This document shows, piece after piece, positions 31,651-40,615 of a stretch of DNA of 64,000 nucleotides. This stretch comes from an uncultured Oscillospiraceae bacterium (GTDB taxonomy: Bacteria; Bacillota; Clostridia; Oscillospirales; Oscillospiraceae). The notes below the pieces were generated by a model. The model did no database searches, was not told where the DNA came from, and worked only from the letters and a program-made list of their open reading frames with translations. The DNA lies in NCBI GenBank assembly GCA_934553255.1, contig CAKTEZ010000003.1, positions 21,012 through 85,011 on the forward strand, written 5' to 3'. Numbering within the stretch: the stretch's first letter is position 1; every line of letters starts with the position of its first letter. The translations under genes were made by a program, and so were the position numbers.

Positions 31651-33420
31651 ATGAGCGAATATTCCATGCCCTCTTATTTCCAGACGATGCCCGTCATCGG
31701 CAAGGAGCTGGCCCACTTCAGCGAAGAGAACGCGGCGCAGATCCAGGAAGTGGAGCAGGAGATCCATGAGATCCGTGAAGCCGCGCTCGAAGCCGGCAAG
31801 AGTACCGAGGCTCTCAACGAGTCTGGCCAGTGGACTGCGATGCAGCGCATCGAGGAGCTGGTGGACGAGGGGACCTGGTGCCCGCTGAACAGCCTCTACA
31901 ACCCCGAGGACAACGATAACGGCAGCGTCGGCATTGTCAAGGGCCTCGGCCGCATCAACGGCAAGTGGGCCGTCGTCATTGCCAGCGACAACAAGAAGCT
32001 TGCTGGCGCGTGGGTCCCCGGTCAGGCGGACGCCCTGCTGCGCGGCAGCGACACGGCCAAGCGCCTTCGCATTCCTCTGGTCTACGTCCTCAACTGCTCC
32101 GGCGTCAAGCTCGACGAGCAGGAGAAGGTCTATCCCAACCGCCGCGGCGGCGGTACCCCGTTCTATCGCAACAGCGAGCTGAACCAGATGGGCATTCCCG
32201 TCATCGTCGGCATCTACGGCACCAACCCCGCGGGCGGCGGCTACCACTCCATCAGCCCCACCATCCTCATCGCGCATGAGGACGCGAACATGGCGGTCGG
32301 CGGCGCCGGCATCGTCGGCGGCATGAACCCCAAGGGCTATGTGGATAAGGAAGCGGCGGAAGCGCTCATTCAGGCCCAGAAGAACCTCAAGACCGATATT
32401 CCGGGCACCGTCTCCATCCACTACGATGAGACCGGCTTCTTCCGTGAGGTTTACTGCGACGAGGAAGGCGTGCTCGGCGGCATCCGCAAGTACATTGATA
32501 TGCTGCCCGCCTACGATCCCGAGTTCTTCCGCGTGGACGATCCCAAGGAGCCTCTGTTCGACGCGAACGATCTGTATTCCATCGTCCCGTTCAACCAGAA
32601 GCGCAGCTACGATATGTACGATGTTATGGCGCGCCTGCTTGACGGCTCCGAGTTCATGGAGTTCAAGCATGGCTACGGCCCCGAGATGATCACCGGTCTT
32701 GCCAAGATCGACGGTCTGCTCGTCGGCGTGGTCGCCAACGCGCAGGGCATGCTGATGAATTACCCCGAGTACAAGATGGCCACCTACGGCTCCGCGATGG
32801 GCGTCGGCGGCAAGCTGTACCGTCAGGGCCTCATCAAGATGAACGAGTTCGTCACCCTCTGTGCCCGCGACCGCATCCCCATGCTGTGGATCCAGGATAC
32901 CACCGGCATCGATGTCGGCAACGACGCTGAGCGCGCGGAGCTGCTCGGTCTCGGCCAGAGCCTCATTTATTCCATCCAGTCCAGCAAGCTGCCCATGATG
33001 GAGATCACCCTCCGCAAGGGTACCGCCGCGGCGCACTATGTCCTTGGCGGCCCGCAGGGCAACGACAACAACGCCTTCTCCATCGGCACCGCCACCACCG
33101 AGATCTACGTCATGCACGGCGAGACCGCTGCGGCCGCCATGTATGCCCGCCGTCTCGTGAAGGACGAAAAGGCCGGTAAGGACCTGCAGCCCACCATCGA
33201 CAAGATGAACGAGCTGATCCAGGATTACGCGCACAAGTCCAGCCCGAAGTTCTGCGCCAAGGCCGGTCTGACGGATGAGATCGTTGACATGAACGATATG
33301 CGTCCCTACATTCAGGCTTTCGCCAACGCCTGCTACCAGAATCCCGAGAGCATCTGCCCGTTCCACCAGATGCTTCTCCCGCGCGTGATCCGCGATTACG
33401 ACGCGCTCAACCAGCACTAA
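31651..33420 (+). CDS. gcdA: Glutaconyl-CoA decarboxylase subunit alpha (carboxyltransferase)
   Basis: A 589-residue carboxyltransferase that takes CO2 from glutaconyl-CoA and puts it on the biotin of GcdC. It has two crotonase-like carboxyltransferase domains: the N-terminal half has NRRGGGTPFYRNSELNQMGIPVIVGIYGTNPAGGGYHS and the C-terminal half has DTTGIDVGNDAE and KGTAAAHYVLGGPQG. The length is the family norm. It follows gctB by 36 bp with AGAAGGAGAA as ribosome site. Confidence 0.96.
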   Translation: MSEYSMPSYFQTMPVIGKELAHFSEENAAQIQEVEQEIHEIREAALEAGKSTEALNESGQWTAMQRIEELVDEGTWCPLNSLYNPEDNDNGSVGIVKGLGRINGKWAVVIASDNKKLAGAWVPGQADALLRGSDTAKRLRIPLVYVLNCSGVKLDEQEKVYPNRRGGGTPFYRNSELNQMGIPVIVGIYGTNPAGGGYHSISPTILIAHEDANMAVGGAGIVGGMNPKGYVDKEAAEALIQAQKNLKTDIPGTVSIHYDETGFFREVYCDEEGVLGGIRKYIDMLPAYDPEFFRVDDPKEPLFDANDLYSIVPFNQKRSYDMYDVMARLLDGSEFMEFKHGYGPEMITGLAKIDGLLVGVVANAQGMLMNYPEYKMATYGSAMGVGGKLYRQGLIKMNEFVTLCARDRIPMLWIQDTTGIDVGNDAERAELLGLGQSLIYSIQSSKLPMMEITLRKGTAAAHYVLGGPQGNDNNAFSIGTATTEIYVMHGETAAAAMYARRLVKDEKAGKDLQPTIDKMNELIQDYAHKSSPKFCAKAGLTDEIVDMNDMRPYIQAFANACYQNPESICPFHQMLLPRVIRDYDALNQH

Positions 33421-33426
33421 GGATAT

Positions 33427-33458
33427 TGCCCCCGCGCGGCCTGCGCCGCGCGGGGGAG
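33427..33458 (+). other. GC-rich intercistronic hairpin between gcdA and hgdC
   Basis: A perfect 12-bp stem, CCCCCGCGCGGC (33429-33440) with GCCGCGCGGGGG (33445-33456), and a CTGC loop. No T tract follows, so it more likely sets mRNA stability or partial attenuation than full termination. Confidence 0.6.
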
Positions 33459-33478
33459 CAACGGAGTTTTAAGCGACT

Positions 33479-34267
33479 ATGAGCATTTACACCATGGGCA
33501 TCGACGTGGGGTCCACCGCGTCGAAATGCGTGATCATGAAGGACGGCGCGGAGATTGTCGCGAAGTCCCTCGTTGCCGTCGGTACCGGCACCTCCGGCCC
33601 CGCCCGCGCCATCGCGGAAGTGCTGGAGAACGCGCAGATGACGCGCGAGCAGATGGACTTCGTCCTTGCCACCGGCTACGGCCGCAACTCGCTCGACGGG
33701 CTTGCCGATATGCAGATGAGCGAGCTGAGCTGCCACGCCAAAGGCGCGGCCTACCTTTTCCCCGATGTCCGCACGGTCATCGACATCGGCGGACAGGATG
33801 TGAAGGTCATCGAGATCGAGAACGGGCAGATGCGTAACTTCGTCATGAACGACAAGTGCGCTGCCGGTACGGGGCGCTTCCTTGATGTCATGGCGCGCGT
33901 GCTGGAGGTCCGCGTCGAGGACCTCGGCGACCTTGGCGATAAGTCCACCAAGGAGATCGGCATCAGCTCGACCTGCACGGTCTTTGCCGAGAGCGAGGTC
34001 ATTTCGCAGCTTGCCGTCGGCACGGATAAGTGCGACATCATTGCCGGTATCCATCGCTCGGTGGCGGGCCGCGTGAGCGGTCTGTGCAACCGTGTGGGCG
34101 TGCGCGACCGCGTGGTGATGACGGGCGGCGTGGCGCAGAACCACGGTATCGTGCAGGCGTTGGAGAACCAGCTGCAGCACGAGATCTTCACCTCGCCTCT
34201 CACGCAGTACAACGGTGCCCTCGGTGCGGCGCTCTTTGCCTACCAGAAGGCACTTAAAAAGCAGTAA
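33479..34267 (+). CDS. hgdC: 2-hydroxyglutaryl-CoA dehydratase activator (component D)
   Basis: A 262-residue ASKHA-fold ATPase that injects one electron into the dehydratase at the cost of ATP. The homodimer shares one [4Fe-4S] cluster held by the Cys in NDKCAAGTGRFLD and the Cys in SSTCTVFAESEVIS. Phosphate-binding motifs are GIDVGSTASK, DIGGQDVK and MTGGVAQN. A GC hairpin separates it from gcdA. It is expected to be oxygen-sensitive. Confidence 0.96.
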   Translation: MSIYTMGIDVGSTASKCVIMKDGAEIVAKSLVAVGTGTSGPARAIAEVLENAQMTREQMDFVLATGYGRNSLDGLADMQMSELSCHAKGAAYLFPDVRTVIDIGGQDVKVIEIENGQMRNFVMNDKCAAGTGRFLDVMARVLEVRVEDLGDLGDKSTKEIGISSTCTVFAESEVISQLAVGTDKCDIIAGIHRSVAGRVSGLCNRVGVRDRVVMTGGVAQNHGIVQALENQLQHEIFTSPLTQYNGALGAALFAYQKALKKQ

Positions 34268-34304
34268 TTCAAACGATTTTCTACAACAATAGGAGGAATC
34301 AAAC

Positions 34305-35750
34305 ATGGCGAAACAGGTCAGTCCCGGCGTCCTCGCTCTGCGTAAGGTCGTCGATGACGTGTATGCCGACGCCCGCGAAGCAAAGAAGCAAGGCAAGATC
34401 GTCGGCTGGTCCAGCTCCAAGTTCCCCTGTGAGCTGGCGGAGGCCTTTGACCTCAATGTAATGTATCCGGAAAATCAGGCCGCCGGTATCGCCGCCCAGC
34501 GCGACGGCGAGATCATGTGTCAGGCTGCCGAGGACCTCGGCTTCGACAACGACATCTGCGGCTATGCTCGCATCTCCCTCGCTTACGCCGCGGGCAAGCG
34601 CGCCAGCCGTAAGTTCGACCCCGAGACGCTGGAGTTCATCATCGACCCCAAGAGCGGCAAGCCCCTCAAGGACGAAAACGGCAATGTTGTCATCGATCCC
34701 GAGACCGGCAAGCCCAAGAAGGATCCCAAGACGCAGGTCCCCTACACCGTACTCGACGATATTTATGAGATCGAGGCGCTGCCCGAGACCACCGAGAAGG
34801 AGATCGCCTACAAGAACTTCCGCCGCGAGGCCATCAAGCCCTACAAGCAGATGCGCATCCCCCAGCCCGACTTCGTGCTGTGCTGCAACAACATCTGCAA
34901 CTGCATGACCAAGTGGTACGAGAACATCGCCCGTATGTGCAACATTCCGCTCATCATGGTCGACATTCCCTACAACAACACCGTGGAAGTCAGCGACTCC
35001 GCCGTGAAGTATGTCCGCGCCCAGTTCGACAACGCCATTCATCAGCTTGAGGAGCTGACCGGCAAGAAGTTCGACGAGGCCAAGTTCGAGGCGGCCTGCA
35101 AGCACGCCAACCGTACCGCGCAGAATTGGCTGAAGGTCTGCGACTACCTGCAGTATAAGCCCGCCCCGATGAGCGGCTTCGACCTCTTTAACCACATGGC
35201 CGATGTCGTTACCGCCCGCGGCAAGGAAGCCGCCGCCGACGCGTTCGATCTGCTCGCGCAGGATCTGGAGCAGAACATCAAGGAAGGCACCTCCACGCTG
35301 CCCTTCCCCGAGAAGTACCGCGTCATGTTCGAGGGCATTCCCTGCTGGCCGAAGCTTCCGAACCTGTTCAAGCCCCTCAAGGAGAACGGCGTGAATGTCA
35401 CCGCTGTCGTGTACGCGCCCGCCTTCGGCTTTGTTTACAACAACATGGACGAAATGGCTCGCGCCTACTACAAGGCGCCGAACAGCGTCTGCATCGAGCA
35501 GGGCGTTGCTTGGCGCGAGGGTATCTGCCGCGACAACAAGGTGGACGGCGTTCTCGTCCACTACAACCGCTCCTGCAAGCCGTGGAGCGGCTACATGGCC
35601 GAAATGCAGCGCCGCTTCACCAAGGACCTTGGTGTGCCGTGCGCCGGCTTTGACGGCGACCAGGCCGACCCGCGCAACTTCAACGAAGCGCAGTACGCCA
35701 CCCGCGTGCAGGGCCTTGTCGAAGCCATGGAAGCCAACAAGAAAGACTAA
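34305..35750 (+). CDS. hgdA: (R)-2-hydroxyglutaryl-CoA dehydratase subunit alpha
   Basis: A 481-residue dehydratase subunit that, with HgdB, removes water from 2-hydroxyglutaryl-CoA by a ketyl-radical mechanism to give (E)-glutaconyl-CoA. Cluster-binding cysteines lie in the VLCCNNICNCMTKWYENIARMCN region. The protein includes the DPxxGKPLKD, DPETGKPKKDPKTQ loop known from Acidaminococcus HgdA. AATAGGAGG precedes the start. hgdB follows 15 bp after its stop. Confidence 0.96.
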   Translation: MAKQVSPGVLALRKVVDDVYADAREAKKQGKIVGWSSSKFPCELAEAFDLNVMYPENQAAGIAAQRDGEIMCQAAEDLGFDNDICGYARISLAYAAGKRASRKFDPETLEFIIDPKSGKPLKDENGNVVIDPETGKPKKDPKTQVPYTVLDDIYEIEALPETTEKEIAYKNFRREAIKPYKQMRIPQPDFVLCCNNICNCMTKWYENIARMCNIPLIMVDIPYNNTVEVSDSAVKYVRAQFDNAIHQLEELTGKKFDEAKFEAACKHANRTAQNWLKVCDYLQYKPAPMSGFDLFNHMADVVTARGKEAAADAFDLLAQDLEQNIKEGTSTLPFPEKYRVMFEGIPCWPKLPNLFKPLKENGVNVTAVVYAPAFGFVYNNMDEMARAYYKAPNSVCIEQGVAWREGICRDNKVDGVLVHYNRSCKPWSGYMAEMQRRFTKDLGVPCAGFDGDQADPRNFNEAQYATRVQGLVEAMEANKKD

Positions 35751-35765
35751 GGAGGGCGTGAAAAA

Positions 35766-36911
35766 ATGAGTATCGAAGCTATCGTGAAGGAATTTTCCGC
35801 CGTCGCCGCGAACCCCAAGGGCCAGCTCAAGGCCTATAAGGACGCCGGCAAGAAGTGCATCGGTGTGATGCCCTACTACGCCCCCGAGGAGCTGGTCTAC
35901 GCCGCCGGCATGATGCCGTTCGGTATGTGGGGCAGCAACAGCAAGACCATCCAGCGCGCCAAGGAATACTGCGCGACCTTCTACTGCACCATCGCCCAGC
36001 TCGACCTCGAGATGCTGCTCGACGGCACGATGGACCTGCTCGACGGCGTCATCACCCCGACCATCTGTGATACGCTGCGTCCCATGAGCCAGAACATCCG
36101 CGTCGCCATGAGCGAGAAGCTGCCCTGCATCTTCCTCGCCCATCCCCAGAACCGCTTTGCCGACTGGGGCAAGCAGTTCTGCCTGGATCAGTACAACGAC
36201 GTCAAGGCCGGTCTTGAAAAGATCGCCGGTCACGAGATCAAGAGCGAGGACATCGCTGCGGCCATCAAGGTCTACAACAAGTCCCGCGCTGCCCGCCGCG
36301 AGTTCGTCAAGCTCGCAAGCGACCACTGCGACGTTATCGACCCGATCATGCGCTCGGCCGTCCTCAAGGCTGCCTGGTTCATGGATAAGGCCGAGTACAC
36401 CGAGAAGCTCGAGGCCCTCAACGCCGAGCTCAAGGCGCTGCCCGAGGCCAAGTGGAACGGCGTGAAGGTCGTCACCTCCGGCATCATCTGCGACAATCCC
36501 ACCCTGCTCAAGGTATTTAAGGACAACAATGTTGCCATCGCCGCCGACGATGTGGCGCACGAGTCCCGTGCGTTCCGCACCGACGCAAGCGAGGAGGGCG
36601 ACCCGATGATGGCGCTCGTCGAGCAATTCACCAACACCGACTACGATGTGCTGCTCTACGATCCGCAGTCCAGCAAGAACCGCCGCGGCGAGTTCGTGGC
36701 GAACCTCGTCAAGGAATCCGGCGCGCAGGGTCTGGTGCTGTTCATGCAGCAGTTCTGCGACCCCGAGGAGATGGAGTTCCCGTACCTCAAGAAGGCGCTC
36801 GACGCCGCAGGCATCCCCTTCATCAAACTCGGCGTGGATCAGCAGATGCGCGACTTTGGCCAGGCGGCCACCGCCATTCAGGCGTTTGCCGACGTTCTGT
36901 CCGTTCAGTAA
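35766..36911 (+). CDS. hgdB: (R)-2-hydroxyglutaryl-CoA dehydratase subunit beta
   Basis: A 381-residue second subunit of the dehydratase with GVMPYYAPEELVYAAGMMPFGMWG at the N-terminus, LDGVITPTICDTLRPMSQN in the middle and FMQQFCDPEEMEFPYLKK near the end, typical of HgdB. It carries a [4Fe-4S] cluster and flavin together with HgdA. A bulged GC hairpin (36922-36955) without a T tract follows the gene. Confidence 0.95.
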   Translation: MSIEAIVKEFSAVAANPKGQLKAYKDAGKKCIGVMPYYAPEELVYAAGMMPFGMWGSNSKTIQRAKEYCATFYCTIAQLDLEMLLDGTMDLLDGVITPTICDTLRPMSQNIRVAMSEKLPCIFLAHPQNRFADWGKQFCLDQYNDVKAGLEKIAGHEIKSEDIAAAIKVYNKSRAARREFVKLASDHCDVIDPIMRSAVLKAAWFMDKAEYTEKLEALNAELKALPEAKWNGVKVVTSGIICDNPTLLKVFKDNNVAIAADDVAHESRAFRTDASEEGDPMMALVEQFTNTDYDVLLYDPQSSKNRRGEFVANLVKESGAQGLVLFMQQFCDPEEMEFPYLKKALDAAGIPFIKLGVDQQMRDFGQAATAIQAFADVLSVQ

Positions 36912-36996
36912 GGTATCCCAACGGCGGCGGGGAGGGAGAAGCTCTCCCCGCGCCGCGCCGCTCGTTCAGGCAGCGTAAAGAAATGCATGACCGCTG

Positions 36997-37024
36997 TTGC
37001 AATTTGACGGCGATTTGCTATAAT
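36997..37024 (+). promoter_or_regulatory. Internal promoter before gcdD-gcdC-gcdB
   Basis: TTGCAA (36997-37002), a 16-bp spacer and TATAAT (37019-37024), 31 bp before gcdD. It could give the membrane part of the decarboxylase independent expression. Confidence 0.65.
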
Positions 37025-37054
37025 CCACTCTAACGAAAGGGATAAGGAGAATCC

Positions 37055-37330
37055 ATGTACAGCAGTCTTTTCGTCACGCTCATGGGTATCGGTACCGTGT
37101 TCTTCGGCCTGATCTGCATCATCGTCCTCACGACGCTGATGGGTAAGGTCCTCAAGAGCGATGCCAAGCCCGCCCCCGCTCCTGCGGCCCCCAAGGCTGC
37201 GGCTCCCGCCGCCCCCGTGGTCAACACCGCGAAGGAGCAGGAGGTCCTCGCCGCCATCCTCGCGGCAGTCACCGAGGACCTCGGCCCCAGCGCCTCCCGT
37301 ATGAAGATCACCAGCATCCACAAAATCTAA
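37055..37330 (+). CDS. gcdD: Glutaconyl-CoA decarboxylase subunit delta (OadG/GcdD-like)
   Basis: A 91-residue protein with one N-terminal membrane helix (about residues 5-27), the family start GIGTVFFGLICIIVLTTLMGKVL, a Pro/Ala linker, and a C-terminal segment that reads AILAAVTEDLG and ends in ITSIHKI. Delta subunits hold the carboxyltransferase to the membrane beta subunit. A near copy of the same length lies at 45778-46053. Confidence 0.88.
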   Translation: MYSSLFVTLMGIGTVFFGLICIIVLTTLMGKVLKSDAKPAPAPAAPKAAAPAAPVVNTAKEQEVLAAILAAVTEDLGPSASRMKITSIHKI

Positions 37331-37352
37331 TTATTTTAGGAGAGAAAACATC

Positions 37353-37766
37353 ATGACTAAGCAGTACACTGTTACCGTTAACGGCACCGCCTACGAAGTT
37401 ACCGTTGAGTCCGCCGCCGGCGGCCGCATGGCTTCCGCCCCCGTCGCACGCACCGCCGCCGCTCCCGTCGCCCGCGCTGCCGCTCCCGTTGCCGCTCCCG
37501 CTCCTGTTGCGGCTCCCGCCGCCCCCAAGGCCGCTCCCGCCGCTTCCGGCTCCGGTGAGACCGTTTCCTGCCCCATGCCCGGCACCATTCTTGATGTCCG
37601 CGTTGCGGCCGGTCAGGCGGTCAAGTCCGGCGACATCCTCTTTATCCTCGAGGCCATGAAGATGGAGAACGAGATTTTCGCTCCCTGCGATGGCACCGTT
37701 TCCTCTGTTGCAGTTGCCAAGGGCGCTACCGTCAACCCCGGCGATGTTCTGTGCGTCATCGGCTGA
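37353..37766 (+). CDS. gcdC: Glutaconyl-CoA decarboxylase biotin carrier subunit (gamma)
   Basis: A 137-residue biotin carrier. A short N-terminal region is followed by a flexible Ala/Pro linker (about residues 28-66) and a biotinyl domain with EAMKMEN, in which K103 is biotinylated. The domain starts SCPMPGTILDV and ends PGDVLCVIG. The linker lets biotin swing between GcdA and GcdB. Confidence 0.95.
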   Translation: MTKQYTVTVNGTAYEVTVESAAGGRMASAPVARTAAAPVARAAAPVAAPAPVAAPAAPKAAPAASGSGETVSCPMPGTILDVRVAAGQAVKSGDILFILEAMKMENEIFAPCDGTVSSVAVAKGATVNPGDVLCVIG

Positions 37767-37816
37767 GACAAGAAAGCTTCCCTTTGAAATAAACTGTGAA
37801 AGGAAACCAGAAATAA

Positions 37817-39076
37817 ATGGCTGCTATTATCAATTTCCTGCAGCAGACCGGCTTCTATCTGTTCGGTCAGGACGGCAACTGGAAGTGCCTCATCATGATC
37901 GCCATTTCCTTCGTTCTGCTGTATCTGGCCATCGTGAAGGGCTTTGAGCCGTTGCTGCTCCTGCCCATCGCGTTCGGTATGCTGTGTACCAACCTGCCTG
38001 GCGCGGACATGTTCCACGAGATCTTCTTCGCGGGCGGTCACGTCCATTGGGACCTCTTCGGCGGTCAGCCGATCACGCAGGAGTTCCTCGATGAGATGGC
38101 GGCGAGCGGCGTGGCTGAGGCTGTGCTTGCTCCGTGGAGTGCCGGTGACACCGTGACGCTTGGCCTGCTCGACGTACTCTATCTCGGCGTCAAGCTCGGC
38201 GTGTATCCCTGCCTGATCTTTATGGGCGTCGGCACGATGACCGACTTCGGTCCCCTGATCGCCAACCCCAAGTCCCTGCTGCTCGGCGCTGCCGCCCAGC
38301 TCGGTATCTTCATGACCTATGTCGGCACCCAGTGGATGGGCTTCACCGCGCAGGAATCCTCCTCCATCGGCATCATCGGCGGCGCGGACGGCCCGACGGC
38401 GATCTTCGTCACGACCCGTCTTGCTCCCCATCTGCTCGGTCCCATCGCCGTTGCGGCGTATTCCTACATGGCGCTCGTTCCGGTCATTCAGCCGCCCATC
38501 ATGAAGGCTCTGACCACCAAGGAGGAGCGCAAGATCGTCATGAAGCCGCTGCGTCAGGTCAGCAAGAAGGAGAAGATCATCTTCCCCGTCATGATCACCG
38601 TGTTCGTGGCGCTGCTTGTTCCCTCCGCCGGTCCGCTGATCGCCTGCCTGATGCTCGGCAACCTGTTCCGTGAGTCCGGCGTCGTTGAGCGTCTGAACAA
38701 GACCGCTGGCAACGAGCTGATGAACATCGTCACCATCTTCCTCGGCTTCACCGTCGGCGCGACCGCCACGGCGACCACCTTCCTTTCCTGGCAGACCATC
38801 AAGATCATGTGCATGGGCGTCGTGGCCTTCGGCTTCGGCACCGCGGGCGGCGTTCTGCTTGCCAAGTTCATGAACCTGTTCCTGAAGGAAAAGATCAACC
38901 CGCTGATCGGCTCCGCGGGCGTTTCCGCCGTCCCGATGGCGGCGCGCGTCTCTCAGGTCGTCGGCCAGAAGGAGAATCCCAGCAACTTCCTGCTGATGCA
39001 CGCCATGGGTCCCAATGTGGCCGGCGTTATCGGCTCCGCGATCGCCGCAGGCGTCCTTATGGCGCTGTTCGGCTAA
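37817..39076 (+). CDS. gcdB: Glutaconyl-CoA decarboxylase subunit beta (Na+ pump)
   Basis: A 419-residue polytopic membrane protein that releases CO2 from carboxybiotin and exports Na+. Conserved parts are [40 protein letters not shown] with the Asp that binds Na+ and the carboxyl group, and the C-terminal [15 protein letters not shown]. Oxaloacetate and methylmalonyl-CoA decarboxylase beta subunits look alike, but the surrounding gct, gcd and hgd genes make glutaconyl-CoA the substrate. Confidence 0.95.
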   Translation: MAAIINFLQQTGFYLFGQDGNWKCLIMIAISFVLLYLAIVKGFEPLLLLPIAFGMLCTNLPGADMFHEIFFAGGHVHWDLFGGQPITQEFLDEMAASGVAEAVLAPWSAGDTVTLGLLDVLYLGVKLGVYPCLIFMGVGTMTDFGPLIANPKSLLLGAAAQLGIFMTYVGTQWMGFTAQESSSIGIIGGADGPTAIFVTTRLAPHLLGPIAVAAYSYMALVPVIQPPIMKALTTKEERKIVMKPLRQVSKKEKIIFPVMITVFVALLVPSAGPLIACLMLGNLFRESGVVERLNKTAGNELMNIVTIFLGFTVGATATATTFLSWQTIKIMCMGVVAFGFGTAGGVLLAKFMNLFLKEKINPLIGSAGVSAVPMAARVSQVVGQKENPSNFLLMHAMGPNVAGVIGSAIAAGVLMALFG

Positions 39077-39086
39077 GAGAGCAAGC

Positions 39087-39121
39087 AAAAGAAAAAGAGG
39101 GCGCCGCCCTCTTTTTCTTTT
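39087..39121 (+). terminator. Terminator of the gct-gcd-hgd cluster
   Basis: A perfect 16-bp stem, AAAAGAAAAAGAGGGC (39087-39102) with its complement (39106-39121), rich in A on the left arm and T on the right. Confidence 0.9.
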
Positions 39122-39134
39122 GTGCATTTATCCG

Positions 39135-39163
39135 TTGTCTTTTGCATGGGAATGTGCTACTAT
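39135..39163 (+). promoter_or_regulatory. Promoter of the aminotransferase gene
   Basis: TTGTCT (39135-39140), a 17-bp spacer and TACTAT (39158-39163), 35 bp before the ATG. Confidence 0.6.
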
Positions 39164-39197
39164 TGTCATATCCAGACAAAAACAGGAGGCTGTTCCG

Positions 39198-40469
39198 ATG
39201 AAATACGAGGAAATGACACCCGAACTGCGAAAGGCCGAGCTTGCCAAGGTGACCGCCGAATTTGAGGCGTGGAAGGCCAAGAACCTGAAGCTGAACATGG
39301 CGCGCGGCAAGCCCTGCAAGGCCCAGCTTGACATGGTGTCCGACATTCTGACCGTGCTGACCGATCCGAACGAGTGCGTGGACGGCGGCGTGGAGGTCCG
39401 CAACTATGGCGAACTGACCGGCATTCCGAGCGCGAGGAAGCTTTTTGCCGAGATCCTCGGCTGCAAACCGGAGCAGGTCTTTGTCGGCGGCAACGCCAGC
39501 CTCCAGCTGATGTACGATACCATTGCCAAGGCGTACACCAACGGTCTTCTGCACAGCGAGAAGCCGTGGTGCCGCGAGGAGCATATCAAGTGGCTCTGCC
39601 CTGCGCCGGGCTATGACCGCCATTTCAAGGTGACAGAGAGCTTCGGTTTTGAGCTTATCACCGTTCCCATGACCGAGACCGGCCCGAACATGGACCTTGT
39701 TGAGCAGCTCATCAAGGACCCGTCGGTCAAGGGTATGTGGAATGTGCCGAAGTATTCCAATCCCGACGGCATCATCTACTCCGCCGAAACGGTCGAGCGC
39801 CTTGCGAAGATGAAGCCCGCCGCGCCCGACTTCCTGCTCATGTGGGACAATGCCTACTGCATTCACGAGTTCGACGGCGACTTTGTCCCGTTCCCCGACA
39901 TTCTCAGCGAATGCGCGAAGTACGGCAACGCCGACATGGTGTTCGAGTATGCGTCCACCAGCAAGATCACGCTGCCCGGCGACGGTGTGGCGGTGTTTGC
40001 CTGCAGCGAGGCAAACATGGCGTATATGACCAAGCTCATCGGCATACAGGCGATCAGCTTCGATAAGATCAATCAGCTGCGCCATGTGAAGTACCTCAGG
40101 GACAAGGCGCACACACTGGAGCTGATGAAGAAGCACGCGGCTATCATGGGTCCGAAATTCAAGCTGGTGACGGGCAAGCTTGAAGCGGAGATCGCCCCGC
40201 TGGGCCTTGCCACATGGCACGATCCCAAGGGCGGCTACTTTGTCTCCGTCAACACGCTGCCGGGCCTTGCCAAGCGCACATTGGCGCTGTGCAAGGAGGC
40301 GGGCGTGGTCATGACGAGCGCGGGCGCGACCTTCCCCTATGGCGCAGATCCGAAGGACAGCAACATTCGCGTTGCTCCGTCGCTGCCGCCGCTGGAGGAA
40401 CTGGAGCAGGCGATGGATGTGTTCTGCTGCTGCCTGAAGCTTGCGGCGCTGGAACAAATGCAGAAATAA
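39198..40469 (+). CDS. Aspartate-type aminotransferase (PLP, fold I)
   Basis: A 423-residue PLP-dependent aminotransferase of the atypical aspartate aminotransferase group (MocR-free, Asp_aminotransf family). It has NYGELTGIPSARKLFAEILG, the VFVGGNASLQLM cofactor-binding region, CPAPGYDRHF, WDNAYCIHEF and the Schiff-base lysine in YASTSKITLPGDG. It would move amino groups between aspartate or another donor and 2-oxoglutarate, so it can feed or drain glutamate next to the glutamate-fermentation genes. The start at 39198 follows AACAGGAGG. The donor specificity is not proven. Confidence 0.87.
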   Translation: MKYEEMTPELRKAELAKVTAEFEAWKAKNLKLNMARGKPCKAQLDMVSDILTVLTDPNECVDGGVEVRNYGELTGIPSARKLFAEILGCKPEQVFVGGNASLQLMYDTIAKAYTNGLLHSEKPWCREEHIKWLCPAPGYDRHFKVTESFGFELITVPMTETGPNMDLVEQLIKDPSVKGMWNVPKYSNPDGIIYSAETVERLAKMKPAAPDFLLMWDNAYCIHEFDGDFVPFPDILSECAKYGNADMVFEYASTSKITLPGDGVAVFACSEANMAYMTKLIGIQAISFDKINQLRHVKYLRDKAHTLELMKKHAAIMGPKFKLVTGKLEAEIAPLGLATWHDPKGGYFVSVNTLPGLAKRTLALCKEAGVVMTSAGATFPYGADPKDSNIRVAPSLPPLEELEQAMDVFCCCLKLAALEQMQK

Positions 40470-40476
40470 AAGACGC

Positions 40477-40508
40477 GAGGAGCGGGGCATCGCCCCGCTC
40501 CTCCTTTT
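40477..40508 (+). terminator. Terminator of the aminotransferase gene
   Basis: A perfect 12-bp stem, GAGGAGCGGGGC (40477-40488) with GCCCCGCTCCTC (40492-40503), followed by CTTTTTG. Confidence 0.9.
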
Positions 40509-40540
40509 TGCCCTCGGCGTGTTTTTCGACAGGAGAGGAC

Positions 40541-40569
40541 TTTACTTTTGGAGCGGCGTGTGCTATTAT
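40541..40569 (+). promoter_or_regulatory. Promoter of the NAGPA/SLH gene
   Basis: TTTACT (40541-40546), a 17-bp spacer and TATTAT (40564-40569), 47 bp before the ATG. Confidence 0.55.
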
Positions 40570-40615
40570 AGCATTATGTTAACTTCAACCGTCGCAACCG
40601 CAAAAGGAGACTGTC

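Noticed and set aside
31624..33417. A 597-codon open frame on the minus strand
   Set aside because: It is the antisense of gcdA, which has full family similarity; the openness follows from the codon bias.
33427..33458. Transcription terminator between gcdA and hgdC
   Set aside because: The hairpin is strong but has no T tract, and hgdC has no separate promoter, so full termination is unlikely.
34299..36626. A 775-codon open frame on the minus strand
   Set aside because: It is antisense to hgdA and hgdB and encodes no recognisable domain.
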